A DNA stretch of 64,000 bases from JAHEAO01 sp942492375 (GCA_942492375.1 CALOEL010000014.1:124001-188000), one strand, 5' to 3'; shown: positions 41,329 to 50,860, counted from the first letter of the stretch. Numbers and translations are program-made. Notes: generated from the sequence alone by a model not told the origin.

Positions 41329-42689
41329 AGCACGTCTCGCAGTCGAGCGATGGATTTCCGGTAGGCGGCGGCAATCGCGTCCCGGTTTATATGCGCGCCG
41401 TCTCGAACCATGTGACGGCCGGCAGACCAGACATCGCGGATCATCCGGTCATCTCCGGCGAAGATAAAACTGTCCAAGACCGTATCCCCCTCGCGGAAAG
41501 CAAGGTCCGGATGGGTCGCGTCCAGTGCCGCCAAGTCGGCCCATTCGCCTTCGGCGATCCGGCCCGATCCCCGGCCCGCGGCCTGTGCGCCCCCTGACGC
41601 GGCTTCGTCGAGCAGAAGTCTGCCCGTCGATCTGTCGCGGGTTGCAAGGACCGCGCGCGCCCGGTCGCGCAGGCGCTGCGAGTATTCGAGCTGACGCAAC
41701 TCTTCGCTTAGGGAGATCCGGATGTTGCTGTCCGAGCCGATCGCGACTTTTCCTCCTTCCGCGCGCCAGCGGACGGCATCGAATATGCCATCGCCCAGAT
41801 TTGCCTCGGTAATCGGGCAAAGACCGGCAACCGCGCCGGTGCGGGCAAGGGCTTCGGTTTCATGCGGCTCCATCTGGGTGCAGTGAATCAAACACCAACG
41901 CGCGTCAGGTGCGAGCCGATCCAGCAGCAACTCGACCGGCCGTTTTCCCCAGACTGTAAGAACCTCTTCGACCTCGGCCACCTGTTCAGCCAGGTGCATG
42001 TGAACCGGACCATCGGGCGAAAGGCCGAGCACCTGCGGCAGGCTGTCCGGCGCAACTGCCCTGAGCGAATGCGGAGCGACTCCGATGGCGCAGTCGGCTG
42101 ATAGCCGGCCGACGGCCCGCACCGCGCCCTGCCAGAGCCGCGCAAACCCGTCAGGGTCGTTGCCGAAACGGATCTGGCCAGGGCCAAGCGGCCGGCGGTC
42201 GCAGCCGCCGAACTGGTAGAGCACGGGAAGCAGCGTAAGTCCTATCCCGCTCGTCTCGGCGGCGGCGGCAATCCGTAAGGACATTTCAGCGGGATCTTCA
42301 TAGGCAACGCCGCCGGGGCCATGGTGCAGATAATGAAATTCGACATTGGTGGCATAGCCCGCTTCCAGCATCTCCATCTGGACGAATGCGGCGATCGCCT
42401 CGACATCTTCCGGCGTGAGCTGGTCTAGAAAGCGGAACATGAGCTGACGCCAGGTCCAGAAGGAATCGCTCGGATCGGGGCCGCGACGCTCGGTCAGGCC
42501 GGCCATTGCGCGCTGAAATGCATGGCTGTGGACATTGGCCGGGGCCGGCAGAAGAACCGCGACGCGCAAGCCTTCTGCCGGACTGTCGGGGGAGATCGAT
42601 GCGATCCGTCCGTCTGAGCCGACGGCAATTCGAACGTCTTTTTGCCACCCGTTTCCGGTCAGCGCCCGTTCGGCCCAGATGACTGACAT
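41325..42689 (-). CDS. hutF: Formimidoylglutamate deiminase
   Basis: Cytoplasmic amidohydrolase of 454 residues that turns N-formimidoylglutamate into N-formylglutamate and ammonia, the fourth step of the five-step histidine pathway. Metal site HSHAFQRAMAG is at about residue 55; the second His group lies in VEFHYLHHGPGG, then HMHLAEQ and HCTQM, and the catalytic Asp in AIGSDSNIRISL. It lies in an operon with hutC and is divergent from hutI-hutH. Having HutF means that the pathway should end with HutG (N-formylglutamate deformylase), which is not in the window. Confidence 0.95.
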   Translation of the reverse strand: MSVIWAERALTGNGWQKDVRIAVGSDGRIASISPDSPAEGLRVAVLLPAPANVHSHAFQRAMAGLTERRGPDPSDSFWTWRQLMFRFLDQLTPEDVEAIAAFVQMEMLEAGYATNVEFHYLHHGPGGVAYEDPAEMSLRIAAAAETSGIGLTLLPVLYQFGGCDRRPLGPGQIRFGNDPDGFARLWQGAVRAVGRLSADCAIGVAPHSLRAVAPDSLPQVLGLSPDGPVHMHLAEQVAEVEEVLTVWGKRPVELLLDRLAPDARWCLIHCTQMEPHETEALARTGAVAGLCPITEANLGDGIFDAVRWRAEGGKVAIGSDSNIRISLSEELRQLEYSQRLRDRARAVLATRDRSTGRLLLDEAASGGAQAAGRGSGRIAEGEWADLAALDATHPDLAFREGDTVLDSFIFAGDDRMIRDVWSAGRHMVRDGAHINRDAIAAAYRKSIARLRDVL

Positions 42690-42702
42690 TCGCTATCCTG
42701 TC

Positions 42703-42730
42703 TTGACAGAAAATTATGTGCATACATAAT
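42703..42730 (+). promoter_or_regulatory. hutI promoter with overlapping HutC operator
   Basis: TTGACA (42703-42708), 16 bases, then CATAAT (42725-42730) form a good promoter for hutIH. A perfect inverted repeat ATTATGT-GCAT-ACATAAT (42713-42730) covers the -10 box and lies midway between hutF and hutI, so a bound HutC would shut both directions. GntR/HutC proteins bind such A/T-rich palindromes. Confidence 0.65.
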
Positions 42731-42764
42731 AACCGAAGCCACGACGCGATCAACAGGAAATCCC

Positions 42765-43973
42765 ATGCTGCTCTGCAATCTGACGCTCGCGACGATGGAG
42801 CCTGGCCGACCCTTCGGCCGGATCCGGCAGGGCGCGGTAGCGATCGGCAACGGCAGCGTTCTTTGGTGTGGATCAGAGGCGAAACTGCCCCAGGAGCATC
42901 GCCATGTGGAACGCCACGACCTGGGGGGACGACTCGTCACTCCGGGATTGATCGATTGTCATACCCATGTCGTCCACGGTGGTGACCGAGCCAAGGAATT
43001 CGAGATGCGGCTTGAGGGCGCCAGCTATGAAGAGGTGGCGCGGGCCGGCGGTGGCATCGTCTCGACGGTGAAAGCGACGCGCGAGGCTGGCGAGGATCGG
43101 CTTCTGGAAACCGCGCTGCCACGCGTCGATGCGCTTCTGTCCGAAGGTGTGTGCACGATAGAGATCAAATCCGGCTATGGCCTTGACCGAGACACTGAAT
43201 TGGCGATGCTGCGCGCCGCCCGACGGATCGCGGAACTGCGCCCGGTCCGCGTCAGGACGAGCTTTCTGGGCGCTCATGCCGTGCCGGAGGAGTTCAGGGG
43301 ACGCGCCGACGCCTATATCGACGAGGTTTGTCTGCCAACTCTGGAAACCGCACAAGCAGAGGGGCTCGTGGATGCGGTCGACGGGTTCTGCGAGGGTATC
43401 GCCTTCGATACCAGTCAGATCCGACGCGTGTTCGAGAAGGCACGCAGCCTGGGGCTGCCGGTAAAGCTGCACGCCGAGCAGCTTTCCCACCTGGGTGGCG
43501 CACAGCTGGTCGCAGAGTTCGGCGGTCTGTCGGCCGATCATCTTGAATATGCCGGCGAAGCGGATGCGAAGACGATGGCGCGCGCGGGCACCGTTGCGGT
43601 GCTGCTGCCAGGGGCGTTTTATACGCTCCACGAAACACGGCTGCCACCGATTCAGGCGTTTCGCGATCATGCCGTCCCGATGGCGCTGGCGACCGATTGC
43701 AATCCCGGCTCCTCGCCGCTTACCTCGCTCCTCTTGACGATGAACATGGGCTGCACGCTATTCCGTCTGACCCCGGCAGAGGCCTTGGCCGGCGTGACCA
43801 GACATGCGGCGCGGGCGCTCGGCGATGACGGTGGCGGGATCGTCCGCACCGGTGCGCGCGCCGATCTGGCGGTCTGGGATGTCGAGGAACCGGCCGAACT
43901 GGCTTACCGCATAGGCTTCAACCCGCTGCATTCACGGATCTTCGACGGAGCCATACTGGAGCGCGGGACATGA
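42765..43973 (+). CDS. hutI: Imidazolonepropionase
   Basis: Amidohydrolase of 402 residues that opens imidazolone-propionate to N-formimidoylglutamate. Metal site DCHTHVVHGGDR lies near residue 65, followed by IEIKSGYGLD, FLGAHAVPEEF, KLHAEQLSHLGGA and the Asp/Asn end ALATDCNPGSSP. The ATG at 42765 follows AGGAA. Its last codons overlap the hutH start by 4 bases, so the two are coupled. Confidence 0.96.
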   Translation: MLLCNLTLATMEPGRPFGRIRQGAVAIGNGSVLWCGSEAKLPQEHRHVERHDLGGRLVTPGLIDCHTHVVHGGDRAKEFEMRLEGASYEEVARAGGGIVSTVKATREAGEDRLLETALPRVDALLSEGVCTIEIKSGYGLDRDTELAMLRAARRIAELRPVRVRTSFLGAHAVPEEFRGRADAYIDEVCLPTLETAQAEGLVDAVDGFCEGIAFDTSQIRRVFEKARSLGLPVKLHAEQLSHLGGAQLVAEFGGLSADHLEYAGEADAKTMARAGTVAVLLPGAFYTLHETRLPPIQAFRDHAVPMALATDCNPGSSPLTSLLLTMNMGCTLFRLTPAEALAGVTRHAARALGDDGGGIVRTGARADLAVWDVEEPAELAYRIGFNPLHSRIFDGAILERGT

Positions 43974-45511
43974 CCCTTACGCTGACCCCCGGCCAAGCCG
44001 ATTTGTCCGTGTTAGAGACGATTTGGCGCGGTACAGGTGCCATCAAACTGCATCCGGATGCGCGGAAGGGGATAGAGGCTGCGGCGGCACTGGTCGCCAG
44101 TGCCGCGCGGGGGGACCAGGCGGTCTACGGCGTCAATACCGGTTTCGGAAAGCTGGCCAGCGTCAAGATCGCGCCCGCGGATACTGCGAAACTGCAAAGG
44201 AACCTGATCCTGTCGCATTGCTGCGGTGTCGGAGATGTTCTGGACGCCGCCACAACCCAGTTGATGCTGGCACTCAAGCTTCTGTCGCTTGGACGGGGGG
44301 CATCCGGCGTGGCCTGGAAAACCATCATCCTCATCGAGGCGATGCTTGAGAAGGGGATATTGCCGGTGATCCCGGTTCAGGGGTCGGTCGGCGCCTCGGG
44401 CGATCTTGCGCCGCTGGCGCATATGGCGGCGGTGCTGCTCGGCGAGGGCGAGGCACTCGCGGAGGGGGAGCGTCTGCCCGCACGCGAAGCTTTGAAAAAC
44501 GCCGGGTTAGAGCCGATCGAGCTTGGCCCGAAAGAGGGCCTTGCACTGATCAACGGGACCCAGTTCTCGACCGCCTGTGCGCTGGCGTCGCTGTTCGATG
44601 CCTGGCGCAACGCCGCGGCCTCTGTCGTGACCTGCGCGCTGTCGACTGACGCGATCATGGGCTCGACCGCACCGCTGGTGGACCGGATCCATACGCTGCG
44701 CGGCCATGCAGGACAGATTGCCGTGGGGCGGGCGCAGAGCGCATTGATGGAAGGCTCGGAGATCCGCGAAAGTCACCGCGAGGGTGATACCCGCGTGCAG
44801 GACCCCTATTGCATCCGGTGCCAGCCGCAGGTCACCGGCGCCGCGATGGACCTGCTGCATTTCGCGGGCCGCACGTTGGAGATCGAGGCCAATGCGGTGA
44901 CAGACAACCCCCTGGTGCTGGTTGAGGAGGGTCTGATCGTCTCTGGCGGCAATTTCCATGCCGAGCCGGTCGCCTTCGCGGCCGACCAGATTGCCCTGGC
45001 CTTGTCCGAGATCGGCGCCATTGCCCAAAGGCGCGTTGCGCTGATGGTGGATCCGACTCTGAGTTTCGACCTGCCTCCGTTCCTTACTCCCGATCCGGGG
45101 CTGAATTCCGGCTTCATGATCGCCGAGGTCACGACCGCAGCGCTGATGAGCGAGAACAAGCATCTCGCCAATCCCTGTTCCACCGACTCGACCCCGACCT
45201 CTGCCAATCAGGAAGACCATGTCAGCATGGCCGCCCATGCCGCCCGGCGACTGCAGCGCATGAATGCCAATCTGAACGTGATACTGGGGGTCGAGCTGCT
45301 CTGTGCCGCGCAGGGAATCGAATTCCGCGCGCCGTTGCGCACCAGCCCGCTGCTACGAGGTGTGATATCGACCCTACGCAAGGAGGTTCCCGCCGTAACC
45401 GAAGATCGTTACATGGCGCCCGACCTGGCCTGCGCCGCGCGCCTGATTGCCGATGGAGCGATTGTAGAGGGCCTGAATCTGCCCAGCCATATCCGCGGTC
45501 GTGTGGATTGA
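43970..45511 (+). CDS. hutH: Histidine ammonia-lyase
   Basis: Lyase of 513 residues that removes ammonia from L-histidine to give urocanate, the first step of the pathway. The Ala142-Ser143-Gly144 triad in VGASGDLAPLAH forms the MIO prosthetic group at the same position as in other HutH proteins. The active-site Tyr is in YGVNTGFGKLAS, and the C-terminal half has QDPYCIRCQPQVTG and SADSIPTS-like CSTDSTPTSANQEDHVSM. Urocanase (hutU), the next step, is missing from this cluster and must be elsewhere. Confidence 0.96.
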   Translation: MTLTLTPGQADLSVLETIWRGTGAIKLHPDARKGIEAAAALVASAARGDQAVYGVNTGFGKLASVKIAPADTAKLQRNLILSHCCGVGDVLDAATTQLMLALKLLSLGRGASGVAWKTIILIEAMLEKGILPVIPVQGSVGASGDLAPLAHMAAVLLGEGEALAEGERLPAREALKNAGLEPIELGPKEGLALINGTQFSTACALASLFDAWRNAAASVVTCALSTDAIMGSTAPLVDRIHTLRGHAGQIAVGRAQSALMEGSEIRESHREGDTRVQDPYCIRCQPQVTGAAMDLLHFAGRTLEIEANAVTDNPLVLVEEGLIVSGGNFHAEPVAFAADQIALALSEIGAIAQRRVALMVDPTLSFDLPPFLTPDPGLNSGFMIAEVTTAALMSENKHLANPCSTDSTPTSANQEDHVSMAAHAARRLQRMNANLNVILGVELLCAAQGIEFRAPLRTSPLLRGVISTLRKEVPAVTEDRYMAPDLACAARLIADGAIVEGLNLPSHIRGRVD

Positions 45512-45523
45512 GACTCTGCAACC

Positions 45524-45537
45524 TTGGCCAGCGCCAA
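45524..45537 (+). terminator. Weak terminator candidate after hutH
   Basis: TTGGC-CAGC-GCCAA 5-bp stem, 12 bases after the hutH stop, followed by AATTCTTTAAAA. It lies in the short gap between convergent hutH and the transporter permease gene. Confidence 0.4.
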
Positions 45538-45553
45538 CAATTCTTTAAAAAAC

Positions 45554-46402
45554 TCAGCGCCGCTGAAAACCGATCACGATCAATGCAAGCAAGCCGGACC
45601 CAAGCATCAGCAGCAGCGAAACGGCGTTCAGGACAGGCGTTGATCCTTCCTTGAGCCGGTCGAACATCGTGATGGTCAGCGGCGCGTCCGAGCCGACCAG
45701 CATTAGGGTCGTGTTGAAGTTCTCGAAACTCATCAGGAAGGATACGACGAACGCGCCGACAAGCGCGGGAAGCAGATACGGGATCGTCACCGTGGCCACT
45801 GCGACAATCGGCGAGGCCCCGAGATTCAGCGCCGCTTCTTCCAGAGAGCGGTCGAATTTGATCAACCTGGCCGAGATCACCAATGTCGCGATCGTGGTTA
45901 TGAACGAGAACTGGCCGAGGATGACCAATGGCAAGCCGGGGCGCAGCGCTTCTGCATAGAGCCCGGTCGCGCTTTCCACCACGCCGGCAATGCGGCTGGA
46001 AAAGACGAGGATAGAGATGCCCAGCACTATGCCGGGAACGACCAGCGGCAGCAGCATCAGGATGTAGGCCAGTCCCCGGCCGCGAAAGCTGTACCGGTTG
46101 AACAGGAATGCGTTTGTGGTGCCCACGGCCACCGCCAGCGACGAAACGCAGACCGCGACGAAGACCGACGTCCAGATTGACGATAAGATCCGGCGTTCGT
46201 GAAACAGCCCGATCTTCGGTCGCTCGTCGCCAAAGAACCAGTCCAGGGTCGCACCCTGCCACGGCAGGGCGGGAAACAGGCTGTCATTGAACGCGAAGAC
46301 CGAAACCGTGACCAGCGGCAGGCCCAGCCAGAAAAAGAAAGCGGCGACATAGGCAAGATAGAGGCCCTTGAACACGGGCGATTGGGGGATCGACGGAATC
46401 AT
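45554..46402 (-). CDS. PotC-type ABC transporter permease
   Basis: Membrane subunit of 282 residues of a spermidine/putrescine-type importer. It shows the PotC N-terminal segment and the coupling loop EAALNLGASPIVAVATVTIP. The ATG at 46402 overlaps the PotB-like stop by 4 bases. Last gene of the leftward binding protein-PotA-PotB-PotC operon. Substrates of this family range over polyamines and many other amines; the hut neighbourhood suggests histidine or a relative, but that is a guess. Confidence 0.9.
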   Translation of the reverse strand: MIPSIPQSPVFKGLYLAYVAAFFFWLGLPLVTVSVFAFNDSLFPALPWQGATLDWFFGDERPKIGLFHERRILSSIWTSVFVAVCVSSLAVAVGTTNAFLFNRYSFRGRGLAYILMLLPLVVPGIVLGISILVFSSRIAGVVESATGLYAEALRPGLPLVILGQFSFITTIATLVISARLIKFDRSLEEAALNLGASPIVAVATVTIPYLLPALVGAFVVSFLMSFENFNTTLMLVGSDAPLTITMFDRLKEGSTPVLNAVSLLLMLGSGLLALIVIGFQRR

Positions 46403-47262
46403 GCGCCTTCGCCCATCGTGCGTTCCAGTGTCTGACCGGTGAGCCTCAGCATCCCCCAGACGATGATAGACGACGCGAACAGCAGACAGAACCCGAAGGC
46501 CGCCCCCAGTTCCCAGTTAAACCGGACTATGAACTGCGAATAGATCAGTTGCGTAAACCACAGGCTGTCCTTGCCGCCGAGCATCGTCGGCGTAAGGTAA
46601 TTGCCGAGGCTGAGCATGAAGACAACGATGCAGCCGGAAACGATGCCTGGCATCGCATGCGGGATGACGATTTCTCGCAGAACGCTGCTGCCCGATCCGC
46701 CCAGATCGTAGCCTGCCTCGATCACGGCATCGTCGAGGCTTTCCAGCGTCGTCGTCAGGGGGACGACCATGAACAGCATTGATGTGTAGACCAGGCCCAG
46801 CATCATCGCTGCATCGTTGTAGAGCATCTCGACCGGCTGATCGGCGAAGCCAAGCCATTGCAAGAGTCCGCTGATCACACCGGTTTCGCGCAGCAGGATG
46901 ATCCAGCCGAAAGTTCGCACCAGTTCCGACACCCAGAACGGTATCAGGCATAACAGGAACAGCATTGCCTGACGCCGACCTTTGGCGACCTTTGCGATGT
47001 AGTAGCTGATCGGGAAGGCGATGATCAGTGTGATGAGTGTCGCAATGATCGACATGATCGCGGTGCGGAGGAAGGTGAAGAGATAGAGCGGCTCGGTTGC
47101 GAACGCGGCATAATTGCTGAGGCTGGCTTCGTATTGTCCCGGCCCAACCCGCGTACGCAACGATACCAGCGCCATGTCGATATGCGGAAGGATGATAAGC
47201 AGGCCAAGCCAGAGCACCAGGGGCGCGATTAGAAGATAGAAACCAATTCGGTTTGCCGTCAT
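46399..47262 (-). CDS. PotB-type ABC transporter permease
   Basis: Membrane subunit of 287 residues with six hydrophobic segments. The coupling loop is EAGYDLGGSGSSVLREIVIP, followed by HAMPGIVSGCIVVFMLSLGNYLTP, a stretch characteristic of PotB. It overlaps both neighbours by 4 bases, so permeases and ATPase are made in step. Confidence 0.9.
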   Translation of the reverse strand: MTANRIGFYLLIAPLVLWLGLLIILPHIDMALVSLRTRVGPGQYEASLSNYAAFATEPLYLFTFLRTAIMSIIATLITLIIAFPISYYIAKVAKGRRQAMLFLLCLIPFWVSELVRTFGWIILLRETGVISGLLQWLGFADQPVEMLYNDAAMMLGLVYTSMLFMVVPLTTTLESLDDAVIEAGYDLGGSGSSVLREIVIPHAMPGIVSGCIVVFMLSLGNYLTPTMLGGKDSLWFTQLIYSQFIVRFNWELGAAFGFCLLFASSIIVWGMLRLTGQTLERTMGEGA

Positions 47263-48353
47263 CGCTCAGGATCCGCGAAAGCGAGCGCCTGATCCTGGCC
47301 CCAGCCGATATGGACTTCCGCGCCTTTTTCCAGCGTCAGAAATTCCTTGGATTGGGGCAATGCAACGTCAATCTCTTCGCCTGATTTGGTGTCGCGGACG
47401 AGCACTCTGCTGTTCGCCCCGTTGAACAGCAGGGACGTCACGCGTCCGGTCATCCTGTTGCTGTCCCTCTCGACGCCACTCGCGTCATGCGCGATACGGA
47501 TCGTTTCCGGACGTACAAAAACGGCAACCTGATCACCTTTCGCCAGATCGCTGCCGCTTGCCGACAATGCGAGGCCCTGCTCTGTCACTACCTTAAGAGC
47601 ATTGCCCTCTGCCGCGACGACCCGGCCTTTCCAGCGGTTTGCCTCGCCGACAAATCCCGCCACGAAGGCCGTCGCCGGCCGGTAGTAGAGGTCGCGCGCC
47701 GATCCCACCTGTTCGAACCGACCTGCGTTCATCACGGCGACCGCGTCGGACATGACAAGCGCCTCTCCCTGATCGTGAGTGATATAGACGAAGGTCGTGT
47801 CGAATTCAGCCTGCAGCGCCTTCAGTTCGATCTTCATGCTTTCCCGCAATTTCAGATCGAGCGCACCAAGGGGTTCATCCAGAAGCAGAACATCAGGCTC
47901 TAGCACCATGCAGCGCGCAATCGCTATGCGCTGACGCTGACCGCCCGAAAGCTCCGAGACTTTGCGGCTGCCGACACCGGGCAAATGAATGCGCTCCAGC
48001 ACCTCACCGACGCGGCGATTGATTTCGGACTTCGCCACGCCTTGCCGGCGCAACCCGTATCCGATGTTCTCGGCCACGTTCATCATCGGGAAAAGCGCTA
48101 GGTGCTGGAATACCATGTTGACCGGGCGCTTGTTCGGGGGCACGCCAAGGACAGACCGACCCTTGATCAGGATGTCGCCTTCGGTGGGCTCCAGAAACCC
48201 GGCTATCATGCGCATGATCGTGGTCTTGCCGCAGCCCGATGGCCCAAGGATGGAAAAGAATGATCCCCGAGGCACGCTGAAGTGCACGTTTTCCACAGCG
48301 ACGACATCGCCGAACCGTTTGGACAAGCCGCGGCATTCAAGATCGGGAGTCAT
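47259..48353 (-). CDS. PotA-type ABC transporter ATP-binding protein
   Basis: ATPase of 364 residues with a C-terminal TOBE domain. Walker A GPSGCGKTT, signature LSGGQRQRIAIARCMV, Walker B VLLLDEPLGALDLKLRE and switch ITHDQGEALVMSD are intact. The TOBE region includes VFVRPETIRIAHDA. ATG 48353 was chosen; a TTG at 48368 would add five residues. It is preceded by a hairpin (48376-48401) that separates it from the binding-protein gene. Confidence 0.92.
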   Translation of the reverse strand: MTPDLECRGLSKRFGDVVAVENVHFSVPRGSFFSILGPSGCGKTTIMRMIAGFLEPTEGDILIKGRSVLGVPPNKRPVNMVFQHLALFPMMNVAENIGYGLRRQGVAKSEINRRVGEVLERIHLPGVGSRKVSELSGGQRQRIAIARCMVLEPDVLLLDEPLGALDLKLRESMKIELKALQAEFDTTFVYITHDQGEALVMSDAVAVMNAGRFEQVGSARDLYYRPATAFVAGFVGEANRWKGRVVAAEGNALKVVTEQGLALSASGSDLAKGDQVAVFVRPETIRIAHDASGVERDSNRMTGRVTSLLFNGANSRVLVRDTKSGEEIDVALPQSKEFLTLEKGAEVHIGWGQDQALAFADPER

Positions 48354-48375
48354 TGGACCGGCTTTCAAAGCAATG

Positions 48376-48401
48376 CGTAGCCCCGGTATCCCGGAGCTAC
48401 G
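48376..48401 (-). promoter_or_regulatory. Intra-operon hairpin after the PotD-type binding-protein gene
   Basis: CGTAGC-C-CCGG / CCGG-A-GCTACG with a TATC loop and one mismatch, 21 bases past the binding-protein stop. It probably protects the upstream message or partly terminates, giving excess binding protein. Confidence 0.5.
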
Positions 48402-48422
48402 TCATGACTAGGCAACAAGGTT

Positions 48423-49484
48423 TCAGTTGGCCGCCTGAACACGGTCGAGGACAGGGCCTTCCAGTTGCTCGATTCCTGCCGGGACCGGAGGATACCAGCG
48501 GATATTGTCAATCGCTTCGGGCGGAAAACTAGCCTGGTACTGGGCTTTCAGCGTGTCGTTGACGAACGCATCCGCCCCCTGCGAGGCGGTGAAGTTGCCT
48601 GCCTCTTCAGTGATCATCGCGGCCACCTCGGGCTGCATGACGAAGTTGATCCAATCGTAGGCAGCCGCATCGGCACGGCCTTGGGCGGGCAGGGCAAATG
48701 TGTCGACCCAACCCAATGCGCCGGATGCCGGAGCGACAAAGGTGATGTCGACATTGTCGCTGTTCAGTTTCCATCCGCCAGTGTCCCAAGCCATCGCCGC
48801 GACCGTTTCGCCCGACCGCATCAGGTTCAGCAGTTCGTCGCCGCCAGACCAGTAAGCTTTGACGACCGGTTTGCACTCGGTCAGCTTGGCTTCGACCTGA
48901 TCCAGAATGGCTTGGTAAGCGGCTTCGTCGTCATAGGCCGCAAACGGATCAAGCCCCATCGAAAAGGCGAAGCCGATAAGGGTTGGACGCTTCAACCGAT
49001 AGGTCACTTTGCCGGTCAGCGCCGGGTCGCATAGATCGGTATAGTCCGCCACACTGCCGGCTTCAGCCTTGTTCACGATCAACCCCGACGTTCCCCAGAC
49101 ATGCGGAACTCCGTACACATCGCCGTTGACCGTCGTGTTCGCCTGCGTCGCCGACAGCATGGACGGAATGAACAGTGACGTGTCGATCTGACTCAGATCC
49201 ATCGGCTTGTAGATGCCGAATTCTTCCTGTGGCCCGGCGATGCGGTCCTGGCTTGGCTGGACAAGGTCAAAGCCGCCGCCGCCGGTGGCGCGGAGCTTGG
49301 CGATCATCTCTTCGTTGTTGGACAGCGTCACTTCGACAGTATGGCCGGTCTGTTCCTCGAACATGTCGATGACGGCGTCGGGGGCGTAGCCACCCCAGGT
49401 CAGAAGGCGCAGCGTCTCGGCACTGGCGGGCGCTGCGAGCAAGAGCCCGGCCACCACGCTCGCAACTGGCAATTTATTGATCAT
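48423..49484 (-). CDS. PotD/PotF-type extracellular binding protein
   Basis: Periplasmic binding protein of 353 residues with a Sec signal peptide (MINKLPVASVVAGLLLAAPASA). LRLLTWGGYAPDAVIDMFEEQTG is the usual beginning of PotD-like proteins, and VWGTSGLIVNK and WDTGGWKLNSD follow the family pattern. AGGGAG lies before the ATG. First gene of the importer operon. Whether it binds a polyamine or an imidazole compound cannot be read from the sequence. Confidence 0.9.
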   Translation of the reverse strand: MINKLPVASVVAGLLLAAPASAETLRLLTWGGYAPDAVIDMFEEQTGHTVEVTLSNNEEMIAKLRATGGGGFDLVQPSQDRIAGPQEEFGIYKPMDLSQIDTSLFIPSMLSATQANTTVNGDVYGVPHVWGTSGLIVNKAEAGSVADYTDLCDPALTGKVTYRLKRPTLIGFAFSMGLDPFAAYDDEAAYQAILDQVEAKLTECKPVVKAYWSGGDELLNLMRSGETVAAMAWDTGGWKLNSDNVDITFVAPASGALGWVDTFALPAQGRADAAAYDWINFVMQPEVAAMITEEAGNFTASQGADAFVNDTLKAQYQASFPPEAIDNIRWYPPVPAGIEQLEGPVLDRVQAAN

Positions 49485-49714
49485 CTTGATTCTCCCTGAT
49501 TGTTATTGTCACGCGGTTCGTTTGACCGAGTTTTGTAAAAACTGAGCAACAAGCTGCACAAGTTCTTCTTTTTGATACACCCTTCACGGGGTGTGTTCGA
49601 GGAATATCAGTCCGTCCGGTTTCGGCAAGACCAACAGCCCATCGTTGGCGACTTCGGGTCAGAACCGGATCTATGGCGGGCATCGTGTATTCTCATTTCG
49701 GGGTTCGAGCCGGC

Positions 49715-50860
49715 CTAAAGGACTGCCTCGAACAACGCCCGCGTGTTCGCGCGGGTCATCTTCACGGGATTTCCGCCGGTCGAAGGGTCGCGCAGTGCGG
49801 CCTCAGTCAACGCGTCGATGTCGGGGTCCTTTACCCCAATTCCAGACAGTTTCGGCGGGATCGCCAAGCTTGCGTTGAGTTCATCGACAAACGCGCAGAA
49901 CCCGTCGAAGCCGCCAGAGATCTCCAGGTAGGCGGCAACCAGATCGAACCGGTCTCGGATCGCGTCCGCGTTGAACTTCAGAACCTCCGGCATGAAGACC
50001 GCGTTGGTGGTTCCGTGATGCGTATGATGCATCGCGCCAATCGGGTGGCTGAGCGCATGAATGGCGCCGAGGCCCTTTTGGAATGCGGTCGCCCCCATCG
50101 CCGCGGCGCTCATCATGTTGGCACGGGCTTCGATGTCGGTGCCGTCGGCATAGGCCCGCGAAAGGTTCTCCTTGACCAGGCGCATCCCCTCCAGCGCGAT
50201 CCCCTGGCTCATCGGATGGTAGTGCGGACTGGAATACGCCTCGACGCAATGCGCGAAGGCGTCCAATCCCGTGCCGGCGGTGATGAACTTCGGCATTCCC
50301 ACCGTCAGTTCCGGATCGCAGATAACGACAGCAGGAAGCATCTTCGGATGGAAGATGATCTTCTTCTCATGGGTTTGCGAATTGGTAATCACGGACGCCC
50401 TGCCAACCTCAGAGCCGGTGCCTGCCGTGGTCGGCACCGCGACAATGGGATGAATGCCCGCCGGGTCTGCCCGGGTCCACCAGTCGCCCACATCCTCGAA
50501 ATCCCACAACGGGCGCGATTGACCGACCATGAATGCCAGCGTCTTGGCAAGATCGAGGCCCGAGCCGCCCCCAAATGCGATCACCCCGTCATAGCCGCCG
50601 TCGCGGTAGGCTTTCAGACCTTCCTCGACATTCAGATCGCTGGGATTCGGATCGACTTCCGCGAAAAGCGCTCTGCCCAGACCCGCATTTTCGATCAGGT
50701 CGAGCGTTCTTGTCGTGATCTCCATCGACTTCAGGCCGCGGTCGGTGACCAGAAGCGGCCTCGACATTCCGACGCTGATGCAGGCATCGGCAATTTCAGC
50801 TATGCGGCCAGCGCCGAACCGGATTGCGGTGGGGTAGGACCAGTTTCCTTCGAGTGTCAT
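49715..50860 (-). CDS. Iron-containing (group III) alcohol dehydrogenase
   Basis: NAD(P)-dependent dehydrogenase of 381 residues. GGGSGLDLAK (about residues 97-106) binds the cofactor, VPTTAGTGSEV follows, and the metal ligands are in GTGLDAFAHCVEAY and HALSHPIGAMHHTHHG. It is the last gene of a six-gene leftward operon, 3 bases after the aldehyde dehydrogenase gene. The probable role is oxidation of an alcohol (or amino-alcohol derivative) to the aldehyde handled by its neighbour. Confidence 0.93.
   Translation of the reverse strand: MTLEGNWSYPTAIRFGAGRIAEIADACISVGMSRPLLVTDRGLKSMEITTRTLDLIENAGLGRALFAEVDPNPSDLNVEEGLKAYRDGGYDGVIAFGGGSGLDLAKTLAFMVGQSRPLWDFEDVGDWWTRADPAGIHPIVAVPTTAGTGSEVGRASVITNSQTHEKKIIFHPKMLPAVVICDPELTVGMPKFITAGTGLDAFAHCVEAYSSPHYHPMSQGIALEGMRLVKENLSRAYADGTDIEARANMMSAAAMGATAFQKGLGAIHALSHPIGAMHHTHHGTTNAVFMPEVLKFNADAIRDRFDLVAAYLEISGGFDGFCAFVDELNASLAIPPKLSGIGVKDPDIDALTEAALRDPSTGGNPVKMTRANTRALFEAVL

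Noticed and set aside
49577..49594. Hairpin ACACCC-N6-GGGTGT as a terminator
   Set aside because: It lies upstream of the binding-protein gene, not after the dehydrogenase operon as transcribed, and is flanked by a run of A on the relevant strand.
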